Source: Sinorhizobium terangae (GTDB lineage Bacteria; Pseudomonadota; Alphaproteobacteria; Rhizobiales; Rhizobiaceae). From it: 64,000 nt of DNA. Positions 9,127 through 18,413 of the stretch are shown here, in pieces. A program made the position numbers and the translations under genes. The notes below the pieces were generated by a model. The model did not search any database, had not been told where the DNA came from, and saw only the letters and a program-made list of their open reading frames with translations. Where the stretch lies: contig NZ_WITC01000100.1 in assembly GCF_009601505.1 (NCBI RefSeq), positions 1 through 64,000 of the forward strand, given 5' to 3'. Positions within the stretch are counted from its first letter, which is position 1; each line of letters starts with the position of its first letter.

Positions 9127-11735
9127 TTCCTTATCACTCCCTTGAGACCGCCGCCGATGAGGAACGTTGCGTCCATCAAAGCCAGGATCGGGTTGAGGCC
9201 GCCGCTCGCAACAAGGTAGCGCGGTTGCCAACGCGGGTGGAACTTGGACTTGAAGGCGCGCAGGCCCTTGAAATTGTAGAAGCGTTCGCCGTGCTCGAAG
9301 AATGCCCGGCCCGCTCGGTCCCACACAGGCGCTATCTGCCGGGAGGACATGCCGGAAAGTGGCGCCATGCCAAGATTGAAGCGCCGGTAACCCTGCACCT
9401 TGAGATATTCCATCAACTGCACGAACAGGAAGTCCATCGAACCTTTCGGCGCGTCGGGCGAGAAGCGCATCAGGTCGACGGAGCCCTCCTCCTTGGTCGC
9501 AGTCTTGAGGATGTTGGCAAAGGCAACGATGCGTCCGCCGCATTTAAGGACAGCAACCGGCTGAGCCGTAATGTATTGGGGATCGAAGGCTCCGAGGGAG
9601 AAACCCTTCTCCCGTGCGCTGTGATGTGCGAGCCAGGCATCCGAAACTGCCGCAAGCTCCGGCAGGATTGCCGGCACGGCCTCGGGCTCAACTATGGCGA
9701 ATTCGAGCCCATCGCGCTGGCCACGACTGACCTGCTGGCGCAGGTTTGCCCATTTTCCACCCTTCAGTTCGAACCGCGTCAGATCGACCTCGGCAAGCTC
9801 GCCCAGCCGGAACGCCCGCAAGCCGGCGTCGGCGTAATAGGCGAGCCCCACCGGCGAAACCTGGTAGAAGACCGCCCGGCAGCCGTTGGCGCGGGCGGTC
9901 TCTATGAATTGCCAGATAAGATCCGGCCAAGCTTGCAACGGACCGACCGGATCAAAGAGGGCGATCCAGGAACGCGCACGGCGACCATACATGATGAAGG
10001 CACTGCCGTCGGCAGAGAACATGACGCTCTTGTCGCCCATCCGCACGAGGTTGGCATCCGACATGTCCTGGGCATCGACAATGGCGATCGCCCGCTCCAA
10101 CGCCTCGTCCGATGCCGGCTCCACCGTTGTTGTGGCGGGACGCATCAGGCTCCAGATGGCGATGGCACTCGCCCCGATCGTGACCCCGAGGAAGGCGCGA
10201 AGTCCACGCGGCGCCTCGGCCGAAAACTCGAACTGCCACCAGAGCTCACGGCTATATTCGATATCGCGATAGACAAAGAGCAGGACGACCAACGCCCCCA
10301 GGCAAATGACGCCGATCGCCGTGAGCCACGGCGGCGTCAGGGCCTGACCGAACAGCGACGCGGGGCGAACGAAAAGCCGGCGGCTGGCGAGCAGTCCGAC
10401 GACGAAGAACGCGAGCATGCCCGCTTCCGCCAACGCCACCGCTTTCAGCAACGATAGCAGCAGCGCAGCCGCCGCGATCACGATCGACGCCCACCAGGCA
10501 CCATCGAGGCGCAGCGCCAGCCCCCGCGCGACGATGACCAGCGCCAGGCCGAGCAGGCTCGCGAGGAAGTGCGCGCCTTCGACCAGCGGCAGCGGAACAT
10601 AGCTTTCAAGAAATGCCAGGTTCTCGTCGGGCGTCGGCGTCACGCTCGACAGCACCAGCATTATGGCGAGTACAAGTGCTAGCGTGGCGAGGAGCAATGG
10701 GGCCATGCGGCCGCCTATGCGGCGGACGCTTGATGCCGCAGGGTGGCCGGCGAACTGACGAATCTCCACGCCGATAATCATCACAATCGCGATCAGCAGC
10801 GGCAACACGTGATAGATGACGCGGTAGAGAACCAACGCTCCAAGGATCGTATCGACGTCGACCGCGCGGCCGAGCGTTGCGATCATCACCGCTTCGAAGA
10901 CGCCGAGCCCCGCAGGCACATGGCTGAGCACGCCGATGCCCACCGCGAACGAATAGACCGCCAGGAAGGCGGGCCAGCCGATCGTTCCCGATGGCAACAG
11001 GACGTAGAGAACGCTTGCGGATGCCGCAAGATCGAGCGCTGTTACCAGGAACTGGCGGGAGGCGGTCCTCGAGTCGGGCAGACGCAGGGTCAGGCGTCCA
11101 ATGCGGACTTCGCGGCCCTCTCCGGCCAGGATGAAGGTAGTCAACAAACCGCCGAGCACAACGACGGCGATCGTCCGCAGCCAGAACGGCTCAAGTCCCG
11201 TCAGCGGAGCGACATATTCGCCGACCGTCAGCAAGCTGAGGCAAGTGACCGTGGCAAGGCCGAGGCCAAAGGCGAGCGTCACGAAGGCAATGACGCGGGC
11301 TATCTCTTCTGGCTGCAAGCCGAGGCGGGAGTAGGACCGGTAGCGGATCGCCCCGCCGCTCAAGGCCCCGAAACCGGCCGTATTGCCGACGGCATAGGCG
11401 CAGGCGGCCGTAAGCGCTACGTCCGCGTAAGGCAGCTTGCGCTTGATGTAGTCGAGGGCGGCGACATCGTAGAAGGTGAGCGCGAGAAAACTCAGGCCGG
11501 TGAACAGGACCGCGGCAGCGATCGACTGCCAACTCGTGTCCGCCAATGCCGCGACGACCTCGTCATAATGCACCTCGGCGGTCAGATGAAAGATGGCCGC
11601 TCCGAACAGCGCGATCACGAGAAGCGTGCCGATAGCGGAAAGATAGCGCTGATTGCGCCTCAGAAACGGTCTCCACCCCGCTTCGTTCCTTTGCTCTTCA
11701 TCGATTTCAGGCTCTGAGGCAGAGGGGAACGTCAT
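9123..11735 (-). CDS. lpiA: Lysyl-phosphatidylglycerol synthase (MprF/LpiA family)
   Basis: Transfers lysine from Lys-tRNA to phosphatidylglycerol and may flip the product; it lowers membrane negative charge and is acid-induced in rhizobia. The 870 residues comprise an N-terminal membrane domain of many helices (about residues 35-550) and a C-terminal cytosolic DUF2156/GNAT-like transferase domain from about 560, with RRFNLGMAPLSGM near the end. It is the first gene of the lpiA-acvB operon. The 107-base spacer to the Nudix gene's 3' end carries the promoter. Confidence 0.92.
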   Translation of the reverse strand: MTFPSASEPEIDEEQRNEAGWRPFLRRNQRYLSAIGTLLVIALFGAAIFHLTAEVHYDEVVAALADTSWQSIAAAVLFTGLSFLALTFYDVAALDYIKRKLPYADVALTAACAYAVGNTAGFGALSGGAIRYRSYSRLGLQPEEIARVIAFVTLAFGLGLATVTCLSLLTVGEYVAPLTGLEPFWLRTIAVVVLGGLLTTFILAGEGREVRIGRLTLRLPDSRTASRQFLVTALDLAASASVLYVLLPSGTIGWPAFLAVYSFAVGIGVLSHVPAGLGVFEAVMIATLGRAVDVDTILGALVLYRVIYHVLPLLIAIVMIIGVEIRQFAGHPAASSVRRIGGRMAPLLLATLALVLAIMLVLSSVTPTPDENLAFLESYVPLPLVEGAHFLASLLGLALVIVARGLALRLDGAWWASIVIAAAALLLSLLKAVALAEAGMLAFFVVGLLASRRLFVRPASLFGQALTPPWLTAIGVICLGALVVLLFVYRDIEYSRELWWQFEFSAEAPRGLRAFLGVTIGASAIAIWSLMRPATTTVEPASDEALERAIAIVDAQDMSDANLVRMGDKSVMFSADGSAFIMYGRRARSWIALFDPVGPLQAWPDLIWQFIETARANGCRAVFYQVSPVGLAYYADAGLRAFRLGELAEVDLTRFELKGGKWANLRQQVSRGQRDGLEFAIVEPEAVPAILPELAAVSDAWLAHHSAREKGFSLGAFDPQYITAQPVAVLKCGGRIVAFANILKTATKEEGSVDLMRFSPDAPKGSMDFLFVQLMEYLKVQGYRRFNLGMAPLSGMSSRQIAPVWDRAGRAFFEHGERFYNFKGLRAFKSKFHPRWQPRYLVASGGLNPILALMDATFLIGGGLKGVIRK

Positions 11736-11842
11736 GGCTCGCCCATGTCATTATTGACGACAACAAGCGCTTTAGCCCACAGGAACGCAATCAGAAAGTG
11801 AAATATCGGTAATGTATAATGTGCCGATTTATCAGAGGCCTG

Positions 11843-12436
11843 CTATGAAATAGAGGCGCGGTTGAGCATAGCCCATTGAAGCAGCATGATGGTCTTGGCG
11901 TCGCAGATCTCGCCAGTGCCAACCATTGCCACCGCCTCTTCGAAGGGAATTTCGAGAACCTCGAGGTCTTCGCCCTCGTGGGCGAGCCCGCCGCCTGCAG
12001 CCACTTTCTTCGAGGCGTCAATGCAGCCAAAGAAGAAGCTCGTTCGTTCCGTCAACGAACCCGGACTCATGTAGGCATCGAAGAGGTGGGTGGCGCTTTC
12101 AATGTTGTAGCCGGTTTCTTCCATCGCTTCGCGGCAAATCGCCACTGCCGGCTCTTCGCCGTCGAGAAGGCCGGCCGGCGCTTCGATAAGATATCCGGGC
12201 TCCCCCTGCAGAAATACAGGAATGCGAAGCTGGCGGACGAGGACCACCAACTGCCGCTCCGGATCGAAAAGCAGGATTGTCGCGGCGCGACCGTGGTCGT
12301 GAACTTCCCGGACCAGCCGGGCGGTTTGACCATCGGACATTTCCTGTTCGAGCGTGACCTCCTCGAGGCTGACGAAGCCGTTCCAGAGGGTTTTGCGGTC
12401 GATGATCCGGACGCGCGGGTCGGCATGTTCCGTCAT
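11843..12436 (-). CDS. Nudix hydrolase, NudK/ADP-ribose pyrophosphatase type
   Basis: A 197-residue hydrolase of nucleoside diphosphates linked to another moiety. The Nudix box is complete and correctly spaced: G-x5-E-x7-REAMEETGY in the stretch beginning GLLDGEEPA, with EAPAGLLDG just before it. Length and layout fit NudK (GDP-mannose pyrophosphatase) or ADP-ribose pyrophosphatase; sequence alone does not separate them. The ATG at 12436 (MTEHADPR) is preferred because everything upstream in frame lies in the spacer and oxidoreductase 3' end. The preceding gene ends 58 bases upstream, so co-transcription is likely. Confidence 0.88.
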   Translation of the reverse strand: MTEHADPRVRIIDRKTLWNGFVSLEEVTLEQEMSDGQTARLVREVHDHGRAATILLFDPERQLVVLVRQLRIPVFLQGEPGYLIEAPAGLLDGEEPAVAICREAMEETGYNIESATHLFDAYMSPGSLTERTSFFFGCIDASKKVAAGGGLAHEGEDLEVLEIPFEEAVAMVGTGEICDAKTIMLLQWAMLNRASIS

Positions 12437-12494
12437 GTGAGATCCTTGTCGAAAAAGGGAATCCGGCTGCAGAAGCCGCGGGCGCGAACAATCG

Positions 12495-14609
12495 TCAGGC
12501 CCGACGCACCCAGACCCGGTTGTCGTGGAAAGCCGCACCTCCGTAGGGCGCAACGGCGTCGGCACCGGTGAGGACATTGATCCCCTCGCCGTCGAGATGG
12601 GCGCCGTTCGGCCAAATCCCTTCGGCGATGACGACACCGCGGCGTGCCCCGCCGCCGATTTTCGCATGGAGCCGAACCTCGCCGCGGTCGTTGCCGAGCA
12701 TGACGACATCGCCCTCGGCAATACCGAGCGCTGCTGCATCTTCGGCGTGGATCATGACCTCCGGTCGTCCCTCCTTCTGAATGGATGACGGCGTTTCGGA
12801 GAAGGTCGAGTTCAGGAACGAGCGCGCCGGGGAGGTCGCCAGCCGGTATGGATGGCGTTCGTCGGCCACTTCGATCAGATCGACATGGTCCGGAAATTCA
12901 GGCAGCCTGCCGTACGGGCCCTGCGGGCCCATCGATTTCGGCGGCCGGTTGGGTGCGGGCGTGCCGGTCCAATCGGCCTTGAAGCGGAACTTGCCGTCCG
13001 GATGCCCGAAGCCGTTGAGAAAATGCGCCTCCTCGAAAGCCGGCTGGCAATCGAGCCACTTCTCCTCTTTCATGCGCTCGTAACCGATGCCGTAGTTGGC
13101 CAGCAGTTGATCGATATGCTGCTGTTCGGTGAGCCCAAAGCCGGTGCGGTCGGCAACGCCGAGGCGCTTTGCCAACTCCTCGATGACGAAGAGATTGGTG
13201 CGCACGGTCGGCGGGGGCTCAACGATCTTCGGACCGATGAGAATGTGCTGGTGGCCGCCGCCGCGATAAAGATCGTCGTGCTCGAGGAACATGGTAGCAG
13301 GCAGGACGATGTCGGCGAGGCGGGCGGTGTCCGTCATGAACTGCTCGTGCACGGCAACGAAGAGGTCGTCGCGCAGGAAACCCTGTTTCACCAGTCGCTG
13401 CTCGGGCGCGACGTTGGCGGGGTTGGTGTTCTGGATGAGGAGCGCCGTCACCGGGCCGCGATGACGCAGCGCCTCGGCATCGCCGGTCAGCACACGGCCA
13501 ATCTGCGACTGATCGAGCATGCGCACGTCGGGATCGTGGAATGCGGAACCGAGGAGTTCGCGCTTGTCCAGCTTGAAAATGTCGTTGTTCGAGTGGAACG
13601 CGCCGCCGCCCTCGTGCTGCCAGGAGCCGAGCACCGTTGCGACCGAAGCCGCCGCATGGATGGCGACGGAGCCGTTGCGCTGGCGGGTGAAGCCGTAGCC
13701 CAGGCGGAAATAGGTCCTGGGCGTCGTCCCGACGAGCTTGGCGAAGGCCTCGATCTCCTCCACCGACAGGCCGGTGACGGCGGAGGCCCACTCGGGGCCC
13801 CGTGTCTTAAGATGCGCTTCGAGGCCCGCGGGATCATCGGCGAATTTCGCCATGTAGGCGCGGTCGGCATAGCCGTCGCGGAAGGCGATATGCATGACGG
13901 CGCAGGCAAGCGCGGCATCTGTGCCCGGCTTCAGCACGAGCCCCATATCGGCTTGCTTGACGGTCGGGTTCTCGTAAACGTCGATGACGACGATCTTGGC
14001 GCCGCGGTCCTTGCGCGCCTTGACCGCATGGGTCATCACGTTGACCTGCGTCGCGACCGCATTGGTGCCCCAGATCACGACGCAATCGGCCTTGGCCATC
14101 TCGCGCGGGTCGGGACCGCGCAAGGCACCCGTCGCCATGGTGAAGCCGGTCCACGCCATGTTGGTACAGATCGAGCCGAAGAAGCCGGAATAGCGCTTGG
14201 CGTGGCGCAGCCGCTCGATGGAGTCACGCTGGACCTGTCCCATGGTGCCGGCGTAGAAATAGGGCCAGACCGCTTCCGAGCCGTGCTTCTGCTCGGCTTT
14301 GACGAATTGATCGGCAATCTCGTCGAGCGCTGCTTCCCAGGAAAATTCCTGCCAGTTGCCCTCGCCCTTGGCGCCGGTGCGGCGCTGCGGCACCATCAGC
14401 CGGTCGGGATGATAGATGCGCTCGGCATAGCGCGCGACCTTCGCGCAGATGACACCGGCCGTGTAGCTGTTTCCGGCCGCGCCGCGCAGGCGGCCGATCT
14501 GGCCTTCGGCCGTGAGATCGACCTCAAGCGCACAGGCGGACGGACAGTCGTGCGGACAGACGGAGTAGCCGATCGATTTTTCTGCTTTGATAGGGGTCGC
14601 AACGTTCAT
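12495..14609 (-). CDS. Molybdopterin (bis-MGD) oxidoreductase with one 4Fe-4S cluster
   Basis: A 704-residue catalytic subunit of the DMSO reductase/formate dehydrogenase superfamily. Four cysteines near the N-terminus (18, 22, 26 and 55, pattern C-x3-C-x3-C-x28-C) should bind a 4Fe-4S cluster. Cys148 (FGSICTNMAW) is my candidate molybdenum ligand, by position only. The C-terminus carries the molydopterin dinucleotide-binding domain (MIHAEDAAALGIAEGDVV). There is no Tat signal, electron-transfer subunit or membrane anchor nearby, so it is probably cytosolic; substrate unknown. The start could be 14609 (MNVATPIK) or slightly upstream (14663 or 14627). Confidence 0.85.
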   Translation of the reverse strand: MNVATPIKAEKSIGYSVCPHDCPSACALEVDLTAEGQIGRLRGAAGNSYTAGVICAKVARYAERIYHPDRLMVPQRRTGAKGEGNWQEFSWEAALDEIADQFVKAEQKHGSEAVWPYFYAGTMGQVQRDSIERLRHAKRYSGFFGSICTNMAWTGFTMATGALRGPDPREMAKADCVVIWGTNAVATQVNVMTHAVKARKDRGAKIVVIDVYENPTVKQADMGLVLKPGTDAALACAVMHIAFRDGYADRAYMAKFADDPAGLEAHLKTRGPEWASAVTGLSVEEIEAFAKLVGTTPRTYFRLGYGFTRQRNGSVAIHAAASVATVLGSWQHEGGGAFHSNNDIFKLDKRELLGSAFHDPDVRMLDQSQIGRVLTGDAEALRHRGPVTALLIQNTNPANVAPEQRLVKQGFLRDDLFVAVHEQFMTDTARLADIVLPATMFLEHDDLYRGGGHQHILIGPKIVEPPPTVRTNLFVIEELAKRLGVADRTGFGLTEQQHIDQLLANYGIGYERMKEEKWLDCQPAFEEAHFLNGFGHPDGKFRFKADWTGTPAPNRPPKSMGPQGPYGRLPEFPDHVDLIEVADERHPYRLATSPARSFLNSTFSETPSSIQKEGRPEVMIHAEDAAALGIAEGDVVMLGNDRGEVRLHAKIGGGARRGVVIAEGIWPNGAHLDGEGINVLTGADAVAPYGGAAFHDNRVWVRRA

Positions 14610-14696
14610 GGCTTTTCTATATGGCATCCGCTTGAGGGCAAAAAGCCCCATTCGCCAATCCATCGAAACAATTGATCAGAGCCATCGGCAACGCTC

Positions 14697-15566
14697 ATGA
14701 ACTACCGGCACATCTATCACGCAGGCAATTTCGCCGATGTCCTGAAACATGCGGTGCTGGCGCGGCTTGTCACGTACCTCAAGCAAAAGGACAAGGCCTT
14801 TCGGGTGCTCGACACGCATGCCGGCATCGGGCTCTATGATCTTTCGAGCGAGGAAGCGCAGAAGACCGGCGAATGGCGCGATGGCATCGGCCGATTGCTC
14901 GACGCTGAGCTTCCTGCCCCGATTGCCGCGATCCTCGAACCTTATCTCTCCGCCGTCCGCAACCTCAATCCCGACGGCGGCCTCACCCATTATCCCGGCT
15001 CACCGAAACTCGTGCGCATGCTGTTCCGGCCGCAGGACCGGCTTTCGGCGATGGAACTGCATCCGGACGATTACGAGACGCTGCACCGCCAGTTTGACGG
15101 CGACTTCCAGAGCCGCATCACCCATCTCGACGGCTGGCTGGCGCTCGGAGCCCACCTGCCGCCGAAGGAAAAGCGCGGGCTCATTCTCGTCGATCCTCCG
15201 TTCGAGATCGAGGGTGAATACGAGCGGCTGGTCGACGGCCTTGCAAAGGGATACCGCCGCTTCGCCGGCGGCATCTTCTGCCTCTGGTATCCGCTGAAGA
15301 AAGGTGCGCCGATAAAGGACTTTCACGCGGCGCTGAAGGCGCTGGAGATTCCGAAAATGCTCTGTGTGGAACTTTCGGTGCGCAGTGATCGCGACACGAC
15401 CGGGCTTGCCGGATCGGGGCTCATCATCGTCAACCCACCCTTCACGTTGAAAGGTGAGCTCGATATCCTGCTGCCCTTCCTGAAAACACAGCTGACGCAG
15501 GACCGCTTCGCTTCGGCCCGCTGCTTCTGGGTGCGAGGTGAAGCGCCTCTCAACCCGGGGCCTTGA
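14697..15566 (+). CDS. rlmJ: 23S rRNA (adenine(2030)-N6)-methyltransferase
   Basis: SAM-dependent methylation of A2030 in 23S rRNA. The 289 residues begin MNYRHIYHAGNFADVLKH, the family signature, with SAM-site motif VLDTHAGIGLYDL and amino-methyltransferase motif DPPFE (as DPPY/F). E. coli RlmJ has about 280 residues, so the length is normal. It is divergent from the molybdopterin oxidoreductase with only 87 bases between starts, so their promoters must be close or overlapping. Confidence 0.95.
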   Translation: MNYRHIYHAGNFADVLKHAVLARLVTYLKQKDKAFRVLDTHAGIGLYDLSSEEAQKTGEWRDGIGRLLDAELPAPIAAILEPYLSAVRNLNPDGGLTHYPGSPKLVRMLFRPQDRLSAMELHPDDYETLHRQFDGDFQSRITHLDGWLALGAHLPPKEKRGLILVDPPFEIEGEYERLVDGLAKGYRRFAGGIFCLWYPLKKGAPIKDFHAALKALEIPKMLCVELSVRSDRDTTGLAGSGLIIVNPPFTLKGELDILLPFLKTQLTQDRFASARCFWVRGEAPLNPGP

Positions 15567-15611
15567 CGGATCGAGGGCGAAGGCGTCAATCTCCTGAAAG
15601 GATTCAGGGAG

Positions 15612-16049
15612 ATGGCCATGACTCGTACGCTTGCCGCATCGCTTCTGCTCTCGCTTTCCCTCACCACCGGTGCTGCCGCCGCCGACTATATCGGGGAACC
15701 CGCTCCCCATGCAGTCTATGATATCGGCGCCTGCGGCAACGCCTCCGTTCTGGGTTTCATCACCCGGCGCTTCGACTACAAGGCAGCAAACTATCTTCAT
15801 GCGAACCTCGCCATAGCGGAGATTCGCGACATGGGCCAAAATCGGTTCGAGCCACGTGATTATACGCATCTCGTCGAGCGCGAATATTGCTACGCGACTG
15901 CAGTGATGACGGACGGCGAACGACGGCCGCTCTGGTATCTGATCGAACGCCCATGGGGCTTTGCCGGTGTCGGCAGGAGTATCGAGTTCTGCGTCGGCGG
16001 CCTCGATCCCTGGTACGTCTACGGCGCCCATTGCGCTTCGCTTCGCTGA
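15612..16049 (+). CDS. Small secreted protein of unknown function
   Basis: 145 residues with a clear signal peptide (LAASLLLSLSLTTGAAAA, cleavage near residue 24), so probably periplasmic. The mature part has four cysteines (CGN, CYAT, CVGG and C near the end) that could form disulfides, and many aromatic residues. I do not recognise the family. The ATG at 15612 or 15618 both work; a GGGAG ribosome site lies just upstream. It sits five bases before the GTG start of the RNase T2 gene, so the two are co-transcribed. Confidence 0.75.
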   Translation: MAMTRTLAASLLLSLSLTTGAAAADYIGEPAPHAVYDIGACGNASVLGFITRRFDYKAANYLHANLAIAEIRDMGQNRFEPRDYTHLVEREYCYATAVMTDGERRPLWYLIERPWGFAGVGRSIEFCVGGLDPWYVYGAHCASLR

Positions 16050-16054
16050 CTGCT

Positions 16055-16759
16055 GTGAAAAGGCTGCTGCCGGCGCTCGTCGCCGTTCTGACGATCGCCG
16101 CCTGCAGCGATGACAGTGCAGAGAGAACCGCCCCGCATTCCGGAACCGGCGCCACGAAGACTGCCGCGGCAGCTCCGGTTCCCGTCGGCAAGGGCTTCGA
16201 CTTCTACGTCCTTTCCCTGTCCTGGTCGCCCACCTGGTGCGGCAACAACGATCCCTCCGGGAAGTCCGATCAATGCGAGACCGGCAGTCGCCGTGGCTTT
16301 ATCGTGCACGGGCTCTGGCCACAAAATGAAAAGGGCTATCCGGAATATTGCCCGACGCGGCAATCCGATCGCGTCCCGGAGGCGCTCGGCCGGCAATATC
16401 TCGACCTCATTCCCTCGATGGGACTGATCGGCCATCAGTGGCGCAAGCACGGCACCTGCTCGGGCCTCAGCCAGGCGGACTATTTTGCCGTGGCGCGCGC
16501 CGCGCGCGAACGGCTGACGATCCCGCCGGAACTTGCATCGACGGAAGGATCGCGCGATGTCCCCGTGTCGACGATCGAAGCCGCGCTGATCGCGAAAAAT
16601 CCCGGCATGACGCCGGAGACGATCGCTGTTACCTGCGAAGCCAGGCTTCTTGAAGAGATCAGAATCTGCTTCGACAAGACACTGAAATTCACGGCGTGCC
16701 CGGGAGTGGATCGCCAAGCCTGCAGAAGGGATGCGGTTTCTCTGCCCCCTGCCCCATGA
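16055..16759 (+). CDS. Ribonuclease T2 family protein, predicted lipoprotein
   Basis: Non-specific endoribonuclease acting outside the cytoplasm. Both active-site blocks are present: HGLWPQ (His85) and HQWRKHGTC (His127, His132). The N-terminus MKRLLPALVAVLTIAAC ends in a lipobox-like IAAC with Cys17, so the protein may be lipid-anchored rather than soluble periplasmic. I start it at the GTG at 16055, because the longer frame begins inside the preceding gene and would bury the signal. 234 residues; disulfide cysteines fit the family. Probably made with the small secreted protein upstream. Confidence 0.87.
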   Translation: MKRLLPALVAVLTIAACSDDSAERTAPHSGTGATKTAAAAPVPVGKGFDFYVLSLSWSPTWCGNNDPSGKSDQCETGSRRGFIVHGLWPQNEKGYPEYCPTRQSDRVPEALGRQYLDLIPSMGLIGHQWRKHGTCSGLSQADYFAVARAARERLTIPPELASTEGSRDVPVSTIEAALIAKNPGMTPETIAVTCEARLLEEIRICFDKTLKFTACPGVDRQACRRDAVSLPPAP

Positions 16760-16776
16760 CAACGGAAAGACTTCGA

Positions 16777-17367
16777 ATGAAGATACTCTATTCGCCTGCC
16801 TCCCCCTATTCGAACAAGGTCCGCATGGCCGCGCACCATATCGGCATCGCCGCGGAAAGCGTGCTGACGGACACCAACGCCAATCCGCCTGAACTGATCG
16901 GCAACAATCCGCTGGGCAAGATTCCGACCTTGATTACCGCGGATGGCAAGGCGATCTACGACAGCCGGGCGATCATGCATTTCCTCGACCGCGAAACGAA
17001 GGGCAAGCTTTATCCGAAGAACGCAGCCAAGCGCACCGAAGTAGAAATCTTCGAGGCGCTTTGCGACGGCATCTGCGACAGCCTGCTTGCAATCGTCTAC
17101 GAAAAGCGCTTTCACCCGCCGGAGAAGGTGCATCAACCCTGGATCGACCGCCAATGGGAAAAAGTCGAGCGTGGGCTGGATTACCTGAACGCCAACCTGC
17201 CCAAGACCGGCGGCAAGCTCAACGCTGGACATTTCGCGCTAGCAGCCCTGTTGCGCTACATCGAACTGCGTTTCGCCGGCGAATGGCAGAAAGGGCGACC
17301 GAAGCTCAAGAATTGGCCGGCGAAGTTCGAGAAGTACTTTCCCGACTATTCCAAATTCAAGGCATGA
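16777..17367 (+). CDS. Glutathione S-transferase family protein
   Basis: 196 residues with an N-terminal thioredoxin-like domain (MKILYSPASPYSNKVRMAA; Ser at the usual activating position, as in beta/DsbA-like and stringent-starvation types). The glutathione contact NPLGKIPTL is followed by DSRAIMHFLD, then an all-helical C-terminal domain. The substrate is unknown. The start at 16777 puts the fold at the N-terminus; an ATG at 16756 adds seven residues and would overlap the RNase stop. It is the last gene before a strong hairpin. Confidence 0.88.
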   Translation: MKILYSPASPYSNKVRMAAHHIGIAAESVLTDTNANPPELIGNNPLGKIPTLITADGKAIYDSRAIMHFLDRETKGKLYPKNAAKRTEVEIFEALCDGICDSLLAIVYEKRFHPPEKVHQPWIDRQWEKVERGLDYLNANLPKTGGKLNAGHFALAALLRYIELRFAGEWQKGRPKLKNWPAKFEKYFPDYSKFKA

Positions 17368-17371
17368 AAAA

Positions 17372-17394
17372 AGGCCGGGTCACCCCGGCCTTTT
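17372..17394 (+). terminator. Rho-independent terminator, probably bidirectional
   Basis: GGCCGGG and CCCGGCC arms around a short loop, with A-rich sequence before and TTTT after. It lies immediately after the GST stop and 22 bases beyond the stop of the convergent outer-membrane gene, so it can end transcription from both sides. Confidence 0.85.
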
Positions 17395-17415
17395 CGCTGA
17401 TGCGGCGTCAGCCGA

Positions 17416-18054
17416 TCAGAATTTGACACCCATACCGAGGCGCACGCTGTGCTCGTCGTAGCCGGAGGAGACGCTGGTACCGCCGGCGCGGAAGTCCTTG
17501 GAAGCGTAATCCGTGTAGCGGTATTCGACGCGCGCCGTGACGTTGTCCGTCACGAAGGTTTCGGCGCCGGCGCCGGCTGTCCAGCCAACAAGGGTCTTGT
17601 CGTCGGCACCGGCCGCTGTTCTAAGCTTGGCATTGCCCAGAGCAACACCGGCGGTGCCGTAAAGCAGGACCGGATTCAGATCGACACCGACGCGTCCGCG
17701 GACCGAACCATTGACGCCTTGTGTGACGCTGCGACCGCTGGAGTGGGAGTCGTTTCCGGCATAGTTCACGTCGGCTTCACCGCCGTAGACCATCTGGCCG
17801 CTCTGAACGTTGTAGCCGCCATAGAGACCGCCGCCGAAACCGGCGGAGGTGTTCCCGCCGGTCGCATCGGCTTCGCCGTGATGCCAGCTCGCAGTGCCGC
17901 CAACATAGGCGCCCGACCAATCCTTTGTCACCGGTTCGGTATATTCGGCAGCCGGGGCAGCCGGAACCTCTTCGACGACGTCTGCGGCGTGGGCGGCCTG
18001 CAAGGCAACGAGAGCCATGGCCGAAGCCATGAGGGTGGTGGTCAGCGTACGCAT
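17416..18054 (-). CDS. Outer membrane beta-barrel protein, Omp25/Omp31-like
   Basis: 212 residues: a signal peptide (LMASAMALVALQAAHA, cleavage near residue 24) followed by a Pro/Glu-rich linker and an eight-strand-type barrel. Repeated GAYVGGT-, LYGGYNVQ- and ARVEYRYTDY-like strands alternate polar and hydrophobic residues, and the protein ends in Phe (GMGVKF), the usual barrel-assembly signal. This matches the rhizobial/Brucella Omp25/31 family of surface proteins. The ATG at 18054 is preferred over the longer frame because it starts the signal peptide. Confidence 0.88.
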   Translation of the reverse strand: MRTLTTTLMASAMALVALQAAHAADVVEEVPAAPAAEYTEPVTKDWSGAYVGGTASWHHGEADATGGNTSAGFGGGLYGGYNVQSGQMVYGGEADVNYAGNDSHSSGRSVTQGVNGSVRGRVGVDLNPVLLYGTAGVALGNAKLRTAAGADDKTLVGWTAGAGAETFVTDNVTARVEYRYTDYASKDFRAGGTSVSSGYDEHSVRLGMGVKF

Positions 18055-18413
18055 ACTATTCTCCTTTTCAACCGATGCTCCGATGCAATTGTATCTTTGC
18101 GGAGCACCGGACATTCTGTGATTAACCCGCCCGGTCGAGTGGAAATTGATCAGAAAATACGGATTCTCAAGAGCTAAAATGTGAAATTTTGGCGGCGCGG
18201 ACGTGGCTGAAATTAGGTGTTGCCTACGCGACACAGGGTATTTATTAACCATAATACAGTTTAACGAAATATATACTATAGCACTTCAAATTAATACAAC
18301 TTATCGGCTTTGCATTAATTTTTCCGAAATGAATCCCTTCGGATAGTTTCAGGTTGGCGGTTCTTGCCTATATCTTCGTCCAGCCAGAACAGGATTCGAG
18401 GGACGGGAAAAAG
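18055..18413. other. AT-rich divergent intergenic region
   Basis: 359 bases between the outer-membrane gene (minus) and the reductase gene (plus), clearly richer in A+T than its surroundings (for example 18241-18320). It should hold both promoters. I see no convincing -35/-10 pair, no RNA gene and no long inverted repeat. Confidence 0.5.
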
